A stretch of DNA of 64,000 nt, from contig JACJYP010000014.1 of NCBI GenBank assembly GCA_020636045.1, positions 25,818 to 89,817 on the forward strand, in the 5' to 3' direction. Below are positions 17,366 through 25,441 of this stretch, piece by piece (positions within the stretch are counted from its first letter, which is position 1; each line of letters starts with the position of its first letter). The notes beneath the pieces are model-generated. The model did no database searches. It was not told the DNA's origin and worked only from the letters and a program-made list of their open reading frames with translations. The DNA is from Lewinellaceae bacterium. Its GTDB lineage: Bacteria; Bacteroidota; Bacteroidia; Chitinophagales; Saprospiraceae. The position numbers and the translations under genes are program-made.

Positions 17366-17740
17366 ATGAAATACAGGATCGATAAACAAGATCAGTATGC
17401 CGTGCTGACGCTCGATGAAGAAAATCTGAATTCCACCATTGCACCGGGCTTTAAAAGTGATCTGATCTTTTTTAATCAGGAAGGAATCAAGAATATGATC
17501 CTGGACCTTTCGAATGTCCAATTTGTCGATTCGAGCGGTTTAAGCGCCATTTTGACAGGCCACAGGCTCTGGAAAGACGGCGGTTCGTTTGTGATCGCCG
17601 GCCAATTACAGCCGATGGTGACCAAACTGATGGAAATTTCCAGACTGGACACGATCCTCACCCTCGTGCCGACATTGAGCGAAGCGGTCGACTACATCAA
17701 AATGGAAGAAGTGGAGCGTGAACTCCAGGGAGAAGATTGA
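17366..17740 (+). CDS. STAS-domain anti-sigma factor antagonist
   Basis: A 124-residue single-domain STAS protein of the SpoIIAA/RsbV type. The phosphorylatable serine sits in FVDSSGLSAIL (residues about 53-63); the flanking strands ILDLSNVQ and SFVIAGQLQ fit the fold. Such proteins bind and sequester an anti-sigma kinase when unphosphorylated. No cognate RsbW-type kinase is adjacent, so its partner is elsewhere. The N-terminus KYRIDKQDQYAVLTLDEENLN is typical of Bacteroidota copies. A bidirectional terminator follows. Confidence 0.88.
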   Translation: MKYRIDKQDQYAVLTLDEENLNSTIAPGFKSDLIFFNQEGIKNMILDLSNVQFVDSSGLSAILTGHRLWKDGGSFVIAGQLQPMVTKLMEISRLDTILTLVPTLSEAVDYIKMEEVERELQGED

Positions 17741-17767
17741 TCTGACCAACATTTGTTCTCAAAATAC

Positions 17768-17801
17768 GAAAGCCACTTTCCGGGTCCGGAAAGTGGCTTT
17801 C
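17768..17801. terminator. Bidirectional terminator between STAS gene and ppc
   Basis: GAAAGCCACTTTCCGG pairs with CCGGAAAGTGGCTTTC around a GT loop. A- and T-rich flanks on both sides suit both convergent genes. Confidence 0.75.
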
Positions 17802-17817
17802 TCTTGTTAGGGAAACG

Positions 17818-20400
17818 TCATGCAGCGTTCCGCGCGGCATTGATGATGCCGAACATGGCCCGCAACACCAGGTTCCGATAGGCGTCCGACTCTTCAGCCG
17901 ACAGATCGTTTTGTCTGAGTTTTTGCAATGCATACTGCTGGATCACGATAAGCGGTCGCACGATCTCCTCCCGGAGTTCGATACTGATACGCGAATTGGG
18001 ATTGTCAGACAGCAGCATTTTCTGACCGGAGATCGCTTCAAGTGCACGGTGGGTTGTTGAATATTCGTCAAACAGTATCTTCCAGAATGCGCCGTAATGC
18101 CCGTCCCTTGAAATGTAACGGGTAAGGGCAAAATTTGACTTCAGGAGCGACTGCATTGAATTTTCGACAAGCGTCCTGAAAAAAAGCGACTCCCGGTAAA
18201 GTTTTGAAGGCACCCTGAACCCATCGCCGCCAAATGCCGACAACGCGCTGCCCAGACCGAAATAGCCCGGCACATTTTGCTTCATCTGCGCCCAGGCGCC
18301 TACGAAAGGAATGGCCCTCAGGTCTTCAAACCGCATTTTCTGCCCGCCGCCCCGCTTGGTCGGCCGGCTGGCGATGTTGGTATCGCCATACCAGCGAAGG
18401 GGGGTCATGTTTTCAAGATACGGCACAAAATCGGGGTGATTCTTGAGCGACAGATATGATTTGTATGCCGCTTCGGCCATTTCATTCATCAGTGCGCGTT
18501 CATCGTCCGTGATCTCGCGTGTCGGGTCTGGAAACATATGATTCTCCAGACCGGCGGTCAGCAGGCGCTCAATATTGTAAACAGCCGATTCTCGAGTACC
18601 GTATGTGCTGCTGACCGTTTGCCCCTGTATCGTCACATGGATGGCCTTGTTCTCGATCTCTTTGCCATGAGCGGCATAAAAACTGGCGTTGTTTCCCCCG
18701 CCGCGGCCGGGCGGACCGCCGCGACCATCGAAGAATATGACGGTAACGCCGTATTCGCGGCTAATGCGCGTCAACTCCTCCTTGGCGCAGTAAATACTCC
18801 AGTTGGCCCGCAGGTAGCCGCCATCTTTGGTGCCATCGGAAAAGCCCAGCATGACGTGTTGAATATTGTTGCGGCCCTTCAGATGAGCGGCATAGTGCCG
18901 GTTGGTGTACAAACGCCGCATAACATCTCCACAGGTCGCCAGGTCCTCTACCGTCTCGAACAACGGTGCAATGTCCAGGTTTACGGCGCCCGTTTCCGGC
19001 GCACCGATCGTCAGACGCGCCAGGGCCAGTACTTCCGCGACATTCAAGGCAGTCTGGCAGTTGCTGATAATATAGCGGTGGCAGCCGGTTTCACCATTCA
19101 TGCGCTGGATATCGGTGATCGCGCGAAATGCCCGCAGGGTTTCCTTTACAAACGGGTCGGAAAAATCATTTTCTTCGATCTTGTACGTCGCAGTCAGCAG
19201 CATATCGATCTTTTCGATCTCTTCGGCTTTTTCAAACGCATCCGCAGTAAATGAAGGATAATGTTCCCTCCAATGCTGAAGTATGGCTTCCCAGACAGAG
19301 TGGTGTTTGCGGCTGTCCTGGCGGATATCGAGACTGGCGAAATAAAAACCGAAAATCCGCACTTTCAGAATGAACTGGTCGAGCTGATCCATAAATTCCT
19401 GCAAATGCAGGCTGTCCGGGTCTTCCAGCATGGCTTCGCGGGCCAGGTAAAGATCGTCGAGCAGTTCGCTACAGGCCTGGTATCTTTTTTCTTCTTCCGG
19501 CTTGTACAGCGTGTTATATATCTTGCTTTCCGTGCGGGTGATATGATCCTCTACTCCCCGGAATGTGAGGCGCCGCCGCAATTGCCTGATATCGCGATAA
19601 TAACACCGGAAAATGCCTTCCTTCAGCCTTTTTGCTACCAGCAGGGTTGTATCTGCCGTTACAAAAGGGTTGCCGTCACGGTCGCCTCCCGGCCAGAAGC
19701 CGAGCGCGACCAGGCCCGGGTTTTCGAAACCCCTCACATCTTCGCCCAGCGCGCGAAGCAACCGAAAGACAACATGTGGTATTGCGTGATAAAAAATATT
19801 TTCAAGGAACCAACCAAGACTGATGGCTTCGTCGTAAGGCGTTGGTTTTTCGCGGTTCACGAAGGCCGTTTTACCCAATTGGACGAGCAAGTGGCGAATT
19901 TGCTGCAAATCATGCGCGCGGATCTCATTGCCCAGGTCATTGATGATACCGAGGACTTTGCCCGGGTAAAACTGGGTGGGATGCGCCGTAAGCACCAACC
20001 GGAGGTTGAAGTCCCGGATTTTCTCCAGTAACTTCTCCCTTTCTTCCTGCGAATCCAGACGGGTAAGCAGATGCTTTGCCGATCCGGGACCGTCCATCTC
20101 GTGCGTCTGCAAAAACAGCGCGTCTTCCACCGAATCAAACAATACGACCTGTCGCTCGGCGTACTGGATGAAATAGAACAACTGGTTCAGTTTTTCATGC
20201 TCCGCAGATTTGTCTGCATATCCTTTCCAGAAACCGTCGATGATATCGAGCGGGCTTTTTCCTTCTTTAAGCCCTTCCTTGCAATGTGTATTGAAGAGTG
20301 CGAGTTTGGTCCCGGTATCTTCGATGCCCCGGAAGGGCAGGCTCAAAAATAAACTGTTGTACGTATGATAAAGTAATGCGGAAGGTGTGTCTACATTCAT
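17818..20400 (-). CDS. ppc: Phosphoenolpyruvate carboxylase
   Basis: Carboxylates phosphoenolpyruvate to oxaloacetate to refill the TCA cycle. The 860-residue protein has the catalytic-histidine motif LTAHPTQFYPGKVLG near residue 140 and the glycine loop FDGRGGPPGRGGGNNASF near residue 595, plus GFWPGGDRDGNPFVT. The usual Glu after HPT is Gln here, as in a divergent subclass found in Bacteroidota. ATG at 20400 is chosen over a TTG three codons earlier. It is a single-gene unit facing the STAS gene. Confidence 0.93.
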   Translation of the reverse strand: MNVDTPSALLYHTYNSLFLSLPFRGIEDTGTKLALFNTHCKEGLKEGKSPLDIIDGFWKGYADKSAEHEKLNQLFYFIQYAERQVVLFDSVEDALFLQTHEMDGPGSAKHLLTRLDSQEEREKLLEKIRDFNLRLVLTAHPTQFYPGKVLGIINDLGNEIRAHDLQQIRHLLVQLGKTAFVNREKPTPYDEAISLGWFLENIFYHAIPHVVFRLLRALGEDVRGFENPGLVALGFWPGGDRDGNPFVTADTTLLVAKRLKEGIFRCYYRDIRQLRRRLTFRGVEDHITRTESKIYNTLYKPEEEKRYQACSELLDDLYLAREAMLEDPDSLHLQEFMDQLDQFILKVRIFGFYFASLDIRQDSRKHHSVWEAILQHWREHYPSFTADAFEKAEEIEKIDMLLTATYKIEENDFSDPFVKETLRAFRAITDIQRMNGETGCHRYIISNCQTALNVAEVLALARLTIGAPETGAVNLDIAPLFETVEDLATCGDVMRRLYTNRHYAAHLKGRNNIQHVMLGFSDGTKDGGYLRANWSIYCAKEELTRISREYGVTVIFFDGRGGPPGRGGGNNASFYAAHGKEIENKAIHVTIQGQTVSSTYGTRESAVYNIERLLTAGLENHMFPDPTREITDDERALMNEMAEAAYKSYLSLKNHPDFVPYLENMTPLRWYGDTNIASRPTKRGGGQKMRFEDLRAIPFVGAWAQMKQNVPGYFGLGSALSAFGGDGFRVPSKLYRESLFFRTLVENSMQSLLKSNFALTRYISRDGHYGAFWKILFDEYSTTHRALEAISGQKMLLSDNPNSRISIELREEIVRPLIVIQQYALQKLRQNDLSAEESDAYRNLVLRAMFGIINAARNAA

Positions 20401-20576
20401 ATTCTGCAATTGTTGTCAGAAAACATTCTTAGCATGAGATTTGCAAATCTAAAGGCAAACATCTCTAATAAACGAAGCGAAGAGCGCTATATCCGCATTT
20501 TTCATTGTCGAAATCACCGACAAATCCATAAACTTGCGGGGAACTTCACTGAGCCGATATATCGTTGTCGTCCATT

Positions 20577-21323
20577 ATGCAGACCCAATCGTCTTATTTA
20601 GAAGATATTATCGACGATAGCGTGGAAATGCAGCCGCTGGATCCTGCCGTTTTTGATCAATATATGTCAGACGGCTGGCGCCTGCTCGGCCATTCTATCG
20701 TACGGCATAATTTTTCCGTTTGTCGCGGCAAAATGTGTCGTACCATCCCTTTGCGTATCCGCCTGGGTGACTTTCAGTTTTCAAAGAGCCAGCGGAAAAT
20801 GCTGCGGAAAACCCAAAAGATGAATGTGAAGTACGGCCCTATCCGGATCAACCAGGCAAAAGCGCAATTGTTTACCATTCACGCAGCCGGCCGTTTCGAT
20901 GAGCGCAGACCCGAGTCTATCACTTCGTTTCTCAACCTGAAATCGGACCGCGAACCGGTCACGGGCAAAGAGTTCTATATCACCGGCCCGGACGGCATGC
21001 CGCTGGCCTGTAGTTTTTTCCATCTCGGCGAAGAATCGGTTTCAGGTACGTATTGCTTTTACAATCCGAAAGCCAGCGGGTACAGTTTCGGCACGTATAC
21101 CATGTTGCTCGAAATTGAAAAGGCGCAGGAACTGGGCAAGAAATACTATTACCACGGATATGTGTACGATGTTCCTTCTCAATTCGACTACAAGTTGAAT
21201 TTCCACAACCTTGAAGCCATGGACTGGAAATCCGGCGCCTGGAATGCCATCGACCGAATACCGGTGCGGCGTTGGTCCGACTTTGTGGAACCTGATGATG
21301 AAAGCCCTCCCCCATCGAAATAA
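20577..21323 (+). CDS. Arginyl/leucyl-tRNA-protein transferase-like protein
   Basis: A 248-residue protein resembling the ATE/Bpt family, which moves an amino acid from tRNA to the N-terminus of target proteins as a degradation mark. Visible family traits are YMSDGWRLLGHSIVRHNF, the two-cysteine stretch CRGKMCRTIPLRIRLGDF followed by SKSQRKMLRKT, and the GNAT-like C-terminal half (YCFYNPKASGYSFGTYTMLLEI, KKYYYHGYVYDVPS). ATG at 20577 is preferred to an upstream TTG. The exact amino acid and acceptor specificity are not readable. Terminator shared with the next gene. Confidence 0.72.
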   Translation: MQTQSSYLEDIIDDSVEMQPLDPAVFDQYMSDGWRLLGHSIVRHNFSVCRGKMCRTIPLRIRLGDFQFSKSQRKMLRKTQKMNVKYGPIRINQAKAQLFTIHAAGRFDERRPESITSFLNLKSDREPVTGKEFYITGPDGMPLACSFFHLGEESVSGTYCFYNPKASGYSFGTYTMLLEIEKAQELGKKYYYHGYVYDVPSQFDYKLNFHNLEAMDWKSGAWNAIDRIPVRRWSDFVEPDDESPPPSK

Positions 21324-21362
21324 ACACACAGGGGCGGATCGTTGCGATCCGCCCCTGTGTTA
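21323..21362. terminator. Bidirectional terminator
   Basis: AACACACAGGGGCGGATCG pairs with CGATCCGCCCCTGTGTT around TTG. It sits between the converging stops of the transferase-like gene and the coiled-coil gene. Confidence 0.75.
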
Positions 21363-21368
21363 TCATGG

Positions 21369-22292
21369 CTATTTCAGTCTGAAACTGGAGGCCCCCAGCA
21401 ATCCTTTGTCGCAATAGATTGCAACGACGTAATTGCCGGACTTCAGCCTTTCATCAAATTTGTAGTGAAATGACAGGCGCTGCGTCTCTTCCAGCACAAC
21501 GGCCTTTACCTGCTGCGCGATGATCTCGACCGGGCCGGTCGGGGCATACACCGTTGCCTTGACGGGATTGTCGCTCACGACCGGGTTGCCTTTTTCATCG
21601 GTAACGGCCATGTAAAGTTTTTGCGGGCCGCGATAGGGTTCGGGTACATCGGCCAGGTCGAAACTGACGTCGATCTCGCGTGTCCTGCGGGCTTTGGTGG
21701 TCAGTTTGTCCGTTTTGCGCGCCGTGGTCACCCTGAAAGACGTCGCCTTAAAACTTGCCGATTGCGTTTTTCTGATCTGCTCTTCCAGTTGTTTAGCGAG
21801 GTCCTGCACCTTGCCAGACAGTTCCGTATTGGCTCCTTTCAATTCTTCGTTCTCCCCTGTCAGCCGTTCATTCTCGGCCCTCAATTGCTCATTCTCGGTG
21901 CGCAGGGTTGTGATGATGGTCTCAAATTCAATCTTGGTTTTTTCGAGCTGGGCAACCTGCTCTCTGAGACCGGCAATATCTTTGGCTGTCGAAGACTTTA
22001 TTTGCCGGATAAAGGTCTCTTTCTGCGCAATGATCTCTGCGCTGCTGTTCACACGCCCCTGAAGGTTTTCGTTCTCCGTGCGCAGCGTCGTATAAGCATT
22101 TGAAAGGCTGTCGAGTTCATGTTCGAGGTTGGTCTTTTCGAGTTCCAGCGTCTGTTTTTCCGCAAGGGCTTTGTTCCGTTCTTCCTGAAACCCCTTTGAT
22201 TTCTGCCAGAAGACAAAACCCAGAATTGCTGAAAGTGCCAGTAAAACGGTAATGACGATACTGTATGTACGTGAATTACGGGTATCACTCAT
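21369..22292 (-). CDS. Membrane-anchored coiled-coil protein
   Basis: A 307-residue protein that I cannot assign to a named family. One transmembrane helix lies at about 11-29 (SIVITVLLALSAILGFVFW). Residues 33-175 are a long heptad-rich coiled coil (many ENE, LE, QLEKTK repeats). The C-terminal 120 residues look like a beta-rich domain with DVSFDLADVPEPYRGPQKLYM and a final SGNYVVAIYCDKG. Topology suggests a periplasm-facing structural or signalling protein. Single gene between a terminator and a 219-bp AT-rich gap. Confidence 0.7.
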   Translation of the reverse strand: MSDTRNSRTYSIVITVLLALSAILGFVFWQKSKGFQEERNKALAEKQTLELEKTNLEHELDSLSNAYTTLRTENENLQGRVNSSAEIIAQKETFIRQIKSSTAKDIAGLREQVAQLEKTKIEFETIITTLRTENEQLRAENERLTGENEELKGANTELSGKVQDLAKQLEEQIRKTQSASFKATSFRVTTARKTDKLTTKARRTREIDVSFDLADVPEPYRGPQKLYMAVTDEKGNPVVSDNPVKATVYAPTGPVEIIAQQVKAVVLEETQRLSFHYKFDERLKSGNYVVAIYCDKGLLGASSFRLK

Positions 22293-22511
22293 GAGTTATT
22301 GTTTTGAAAATGAAAGATCAATCGTTGGTAGTGCCCGTGAAACGTTCAGATGATGGGAATCTTGTAGGAAATATCACTTTTGATAACAATTGCTGCTGGC
22401 AAATGTAATTCGTACAATAGTGATTACCTACGATGATGATTCTTTTACGAATGATCGGAATATTTTACCTGTCGTATTAAATTCACCGCTTCTTATAAAA
22501 TTCAATATGCT

Positions 22512-22904
22512 ATGATACCAAGACTAGTGATATTGCTATTTGCCGCATGCCTTTTATCCTGCGGCCAACAACAGGCTAACGCGCAGTCAAAACTTGCACC
22601 GCAGGACTTTGAAAAGCACCTGAAAACGACTGCGGAAGTGCAACTGGTCGATGTGCGGACGCCTGCGGAATATGCCGACGGTCATTTGGCCGGCGCCCGG
22701 AACATCGATTATTACGACGACCATTTTACCTCCCTGATCGGGCAACTCGATAAAGACAAGCCGGTGATGGTGTACTGCGCCAAAGGCGGCAGAAGCGCAT
22801 CTGCAGCCGAAAAATTCCACAACGCCGGCTTTAAAGACGTGCTCGATCTGGATGGTGGCATCATCGCATGGAAAGAAGCGGGAATGCCCGTAGTAAAGGA
22901 TTGA
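22512..22904 (+). CDS. Rhodanese-like lipoprotein
   Basis: A 130-residue single-domain rhodanese (sulfurtransferase). The N-terminus is a lipoprotein signal (LLFAACLLSC-G, lipobox Cys about residue 17), so it is likely membrane-attached in the periplasm. Conserved segments: VQLVDVRTPAEYADGHLAGA, and the active-site loop VYCAKGGRS with the catalytic Cys. It starts the cluster that continues with a TsdA-like cytochrome 7 bp downstream, pointing to periplasmic sulfur-compound chemistry. Confidence 0.9.
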   Translation: MIPRLVILLFAACLLSCGQQQANAQSKLAPQDFEKHLKTTAEVQLVDVRTPAEYADGHLAGARNIDYYDDHFTSLIGQLDKDKPVMVYCAKGGRSASAAEKFHNAGFKDVLDLDGGIIAWKEAGMPVVKD

Positions 22905-22911
22905 GCGTCAT

Positions 22912-24033
22912 ATGGACAATACTTTTGCAATAGCCCTTTCCGTATTGCTGATCGCATTGGCGATCGGGGTGGCATTGACTTCCGTGGCGATCGGAAGGTT
23001 TCGGCAGGTTGGCCGGCCGTCAATTGAAAAATATTGGCTGCAGGCGCTGGAACGCATTCTGCAGGGGCTTGCTTTGTTATTGATTGTGGGAGTGATCTTC
23101 CATTGGCTAAACAACGGACAGGCGCGACAGGCGCGCTGGACTGAATTGCGCGCGAAAGCCATCGAAAAATACGACGCCCAGGCCGACTGGCAGATTCCCG
23201 ACGCACAAACGCTCGAACTGGATCCGCACCGCACCCTGATCGAATACGGCCGGGACCTGATCGCGCATACGACCGACTATTTCGGCGAATACGGCCTGGT
23301 TAGACCCAACAGCATTAACCAACTCAATTGTCAGAATTGCCACCTGGAGGCCGGCGCAAAAGCATTCGGCAACAATTATGCTGCCGTGGTGTCTACCTAT
23401 CCAAAAGTAAGAGCACGCTCAGGCCAGGTGGAAGATATTCGTTTTCGCATCAATGACTGCTTTATGCGCAGCCTGAACGGGCAGGCGCTCGATACCACCA
23501 GCCGGGAAATGAAGGCGATCGTGGCATACATCGAATGGCTGGGCAGTAATGTGCCGCCAAAGTTGTCGCCAAAAGGCGTCGGGCTGGTTAAAGTGCCATA
23601 CCTCGACAGAGCAGCAGATCCTGCGCTTGGCGCGCAGGTATACAGCGGCAAATGTGCAAGTTGCCACGGCGCCGACGGGCAAGGATTGCCCATGCCGGGC
23701 ACAGCGCGCGAATATCCGCCCTTGTGGGGCGAACACAGTTACAGCGAAGCGGCCGGCCTGTTCCGTTTGTCGCGTTTTGCCGGTTATGTGAAAGCGAACA
23801 TGCCGTTTGGCAGCAACTATCACAACCCGCAGCTCAGCGATGAAGAAGCCTGGGATGTCGCCGCATATGTAAATTCACAGGCGCGGCCAAAACACCCCTT
23901 TCTCGACATTGACTGGCCCGATATTTCCAAAAAGCCGTTTGATCATCCCTTCGGGCCTTTTGCAGACACTTTTCCTGAAAAACAACACAAATACGGACCC
24001 TTCGGACCGATCGTTGCTTACTATCAGAAGTAA
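22912..24033 (+). CDS. TsdA-like dihaem cytochrome c
   Basis: A 373-residue membrane-anchored dihaem cytochrome c. Two N-terminal hydrophobic segments (about 5-27 and 50-66) precede a domain with haem motif C140-QN-C143-H144 and the TsdA-like stretch IRFRINDCFMRSLNG, then a second haem motif C248-AS-C251-H252. TsdA enzymes interconvert thiosulfate and tetrathionate. The domain order and NDCFMRS motif support the family, but substrate is inferred. The neighbouring rhodanese and DsrE-like genes agree with a sulfur role. It could instead be an electron-transfer cytochrome. Confidence 0.82.
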   Translation: MDNTFAIALSVLLIALAIGVALTSVAIGRFRQVGRPSIEKYWLQALERILQGLALLLIVGVIFHWLNNGQARQARWTELRAKAIEKYDAQADWQIPDAQTLELDPHRTLIEYGRDLIAHTTDYFGEYGLVRPNSINQLNCQNCHLEAGAKAFGNNYAAVVSTYPKVRARSGQVEDIRFRINDCFMRSLNGQALDTTSREMKAIVAYIEWLGSNVPPKLSPKGVGLVKVPYLDRAADPALGAQVYSGKCASCHGADGQGLPMPGTAREYPPLWGEHSYSEAAGLFRLSRFAGYVKANMPFGSNYHNPQLSDEEAWDVAAYVNSQARPKHPFLDIDWPDISKKPFDHPFGPFADTFPEKQHKYGPFGPIVAYYQK

Positions 24034-24039
24034 ATATTA

Positions 24040-24915
24040 ATGGAGAAATATTTTGAAGTATTCGTGAACGGATACAGGGGTTATGCCCGCTACCTGTGGC
24101 ACGAAGTACTCCATCCGCACTGGGGAAATTACTTTTACTGGCTCATCGGCATTTCTGCCGTTGTCTATGTGCTTGAGTTGCTGTTTCCCTGGAGAAAGAA
24201 CCAGCATGCGATCCGCAAGGATTTCTGGCTCGACATGTTTTATATGTTTTTCAATTTCTTTCTTTTCGGCCTGGTGGGCTACGCAGCCGTATCAGACGTC
24301 TTCGTGAACGCTTTTAATGACCTGCTGGCGTCTGTTCTCGGCATACGCAACCTCGTCGCGATCAACATAGCAGAACTGCCGCGCTGGTCGCAGCTGCTTA
24401 CCTTGTTCATCGTCAGGGATTTTATCCAATGGAACACGCATCGACTGCTGCACAGGGTTCCCTGGCTGTGGAAGTTCCATAAGGTGCATCATTCGGTTGA
24501 GCAAATGGGTTTCGCCGCTCACCTCCGTTATCATTTCATGGAAACGATCGTGTACCGCAGCATTGAGTATATTCCGCTCGCAATGATCGGGTTCGGCATT
24601 CAGGATTTCATTCTCGTGCACCTCTTCACCCTGACGATCGGGCACCTTAATCACGCCAATATCTACCTGCCGCTCGGACCCTTGCAATATATATTCAACA
24701 GCCCGCAAATGCATATCTGGCACCACTCCAAAGAACTTCCCAGGGGCAGTTACGGCGTCAATTACGGATTGACGCTCAGTGTATGGGATTACCTCTTCAG
24801 AACCGTCTGGATGCCCAAAAACGGCCGGGATATCCCGCTGGGGTTTCCCGGTGTCGAGCAGTACCCCCACGGCTTTTTCAGTCAAATGTTCAGGCCGTTT
24901 AAAGAAAACGAATAA
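24040..24915 (+). CDS. Sterol desaturase/fatty acid hydroxylase family protein
   Basis: A 291-residue integral membrane protein with four or five helices and the histidine clusters of a di-iron hydroxylase: HRLLH, HKVHH, HLNHAN and HIWHH, in family order between residues about 130 and 230. Such enzymes hydroxylate or desaturate lipid chains. It begins 6 bp after the TsdA-like gene, so it is cotranscribed. How a lipid hydroxylase fits with the sulfur genes is not obvious. Confidence 0.88.
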   Translation: MEKYFEVFVNGYRGYARYLWHEVLHPHWGNYFYWLIGISAVVYVLELLFPWRKNQHAIRKDFWLDMFYMFFNFFLFGLVGYAAVSDVFVNAFNDLLASVLGIRNLVAINIAELPRWSQLLTLFIVRDFIQWNTHRLLHRVPWLWKFHKVHHSVEQMGFAAHLRYHFMETIVYRSIEYIPLAMIGFGIQDFILVHLFTLTIGHLNHANIYLPLGPLQYIFNSPQMHIWHHSKELPRGSYGVNYGLTLSVWDYLFRTVWMPKNGRDIPLGFPGVEQYPHGFFSQMFRPFKENE

Positions 24916-24945
24916 GTTATAAAGATTCCTTCAACTCGGATTTTC

Positions 24946-25368
24946 ATGAAAAAAACACTTCGCATTTTCCTGATCCTTGCAATAATCGGCTGCTCCGTTT
25001 CTGCCCGGGCGCAAGATCAGCAGGTCCATAAAGTTGTATTCCAGTTGACCAACGGCGACTCGCTTGTCCACAAAGCCATGGTACGGCAGATCGGCCATAT
25101 ACTGGAAGCCGATGCCAATACAAAAATAGAAGTGGTGTGTCACAGCGCAGGCCTGCCTTTTCTGATCGCCGCGCAAAGCACACAGGCTGCCAAAGTCAAA
25201 GAACTAAGCGCGCAGGGCGTCACTTTTTTTGCATGTGAGAACACCATGCGCGACAAAAAAATACAGCGCAGCGACTTGTTGCCGGAAGCCGGCACCGTTC
25301 CTTCCGGAATGATGGAGATCATCATAAAACAGGAAGCGGGCTGGGCGTACATAAAGGCCGGTTTTTAA
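24946..25368 (+). CDS. Secreted DsrE-family protein
   Basis: A 140-residue protein with a signal peptide (KKTLRIFLILAIIGCSVSARA-Q) and a DsrE-like domain: HKVVFQLTNGDSLVHKAMVRQ, a central TKIEVVCHSAGLPFLI strand with Cys, then GVTFFACENTMRDKKIQ with the second Cys. DsrE-like proteins often carry persulfide sulfur on such cysteines. It closes the four-gene cluster. A catalytic role cannot be shown from sequence. Confidence 0.82.
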   Translation: MKKTLRIFLILAIIGCSVSARAQDQQVHKVVFQLTNGDSLVHKAMVRQIGHILEADANTKIEVVCHSAGLPFLIAAQSTQAAKVKELSAQGVTFFACENTMRDKKIQRSDLLPEAGTVPSGMMEIIIKQEAGWAYIKAGF

Positions 25369-25401
25369 TGGCTGCGGGGAGCATGCGTATCAGATAAGTC
25401 A

Positions 25402-25409
25402 TACCTTTG
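25402..25409 (+). promoter_or_regulatory. Promoter -7 box for second fused E1 gene
   Basis: TACCTTTG followed by CGCGCC, 32 nt before the ATG at 25442. No good -33 element was found. Confidence 0.45.
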
Positions 25410-25441
25410 CGCGCCTTGTCTGATCGAATAAAATCCTTAGA

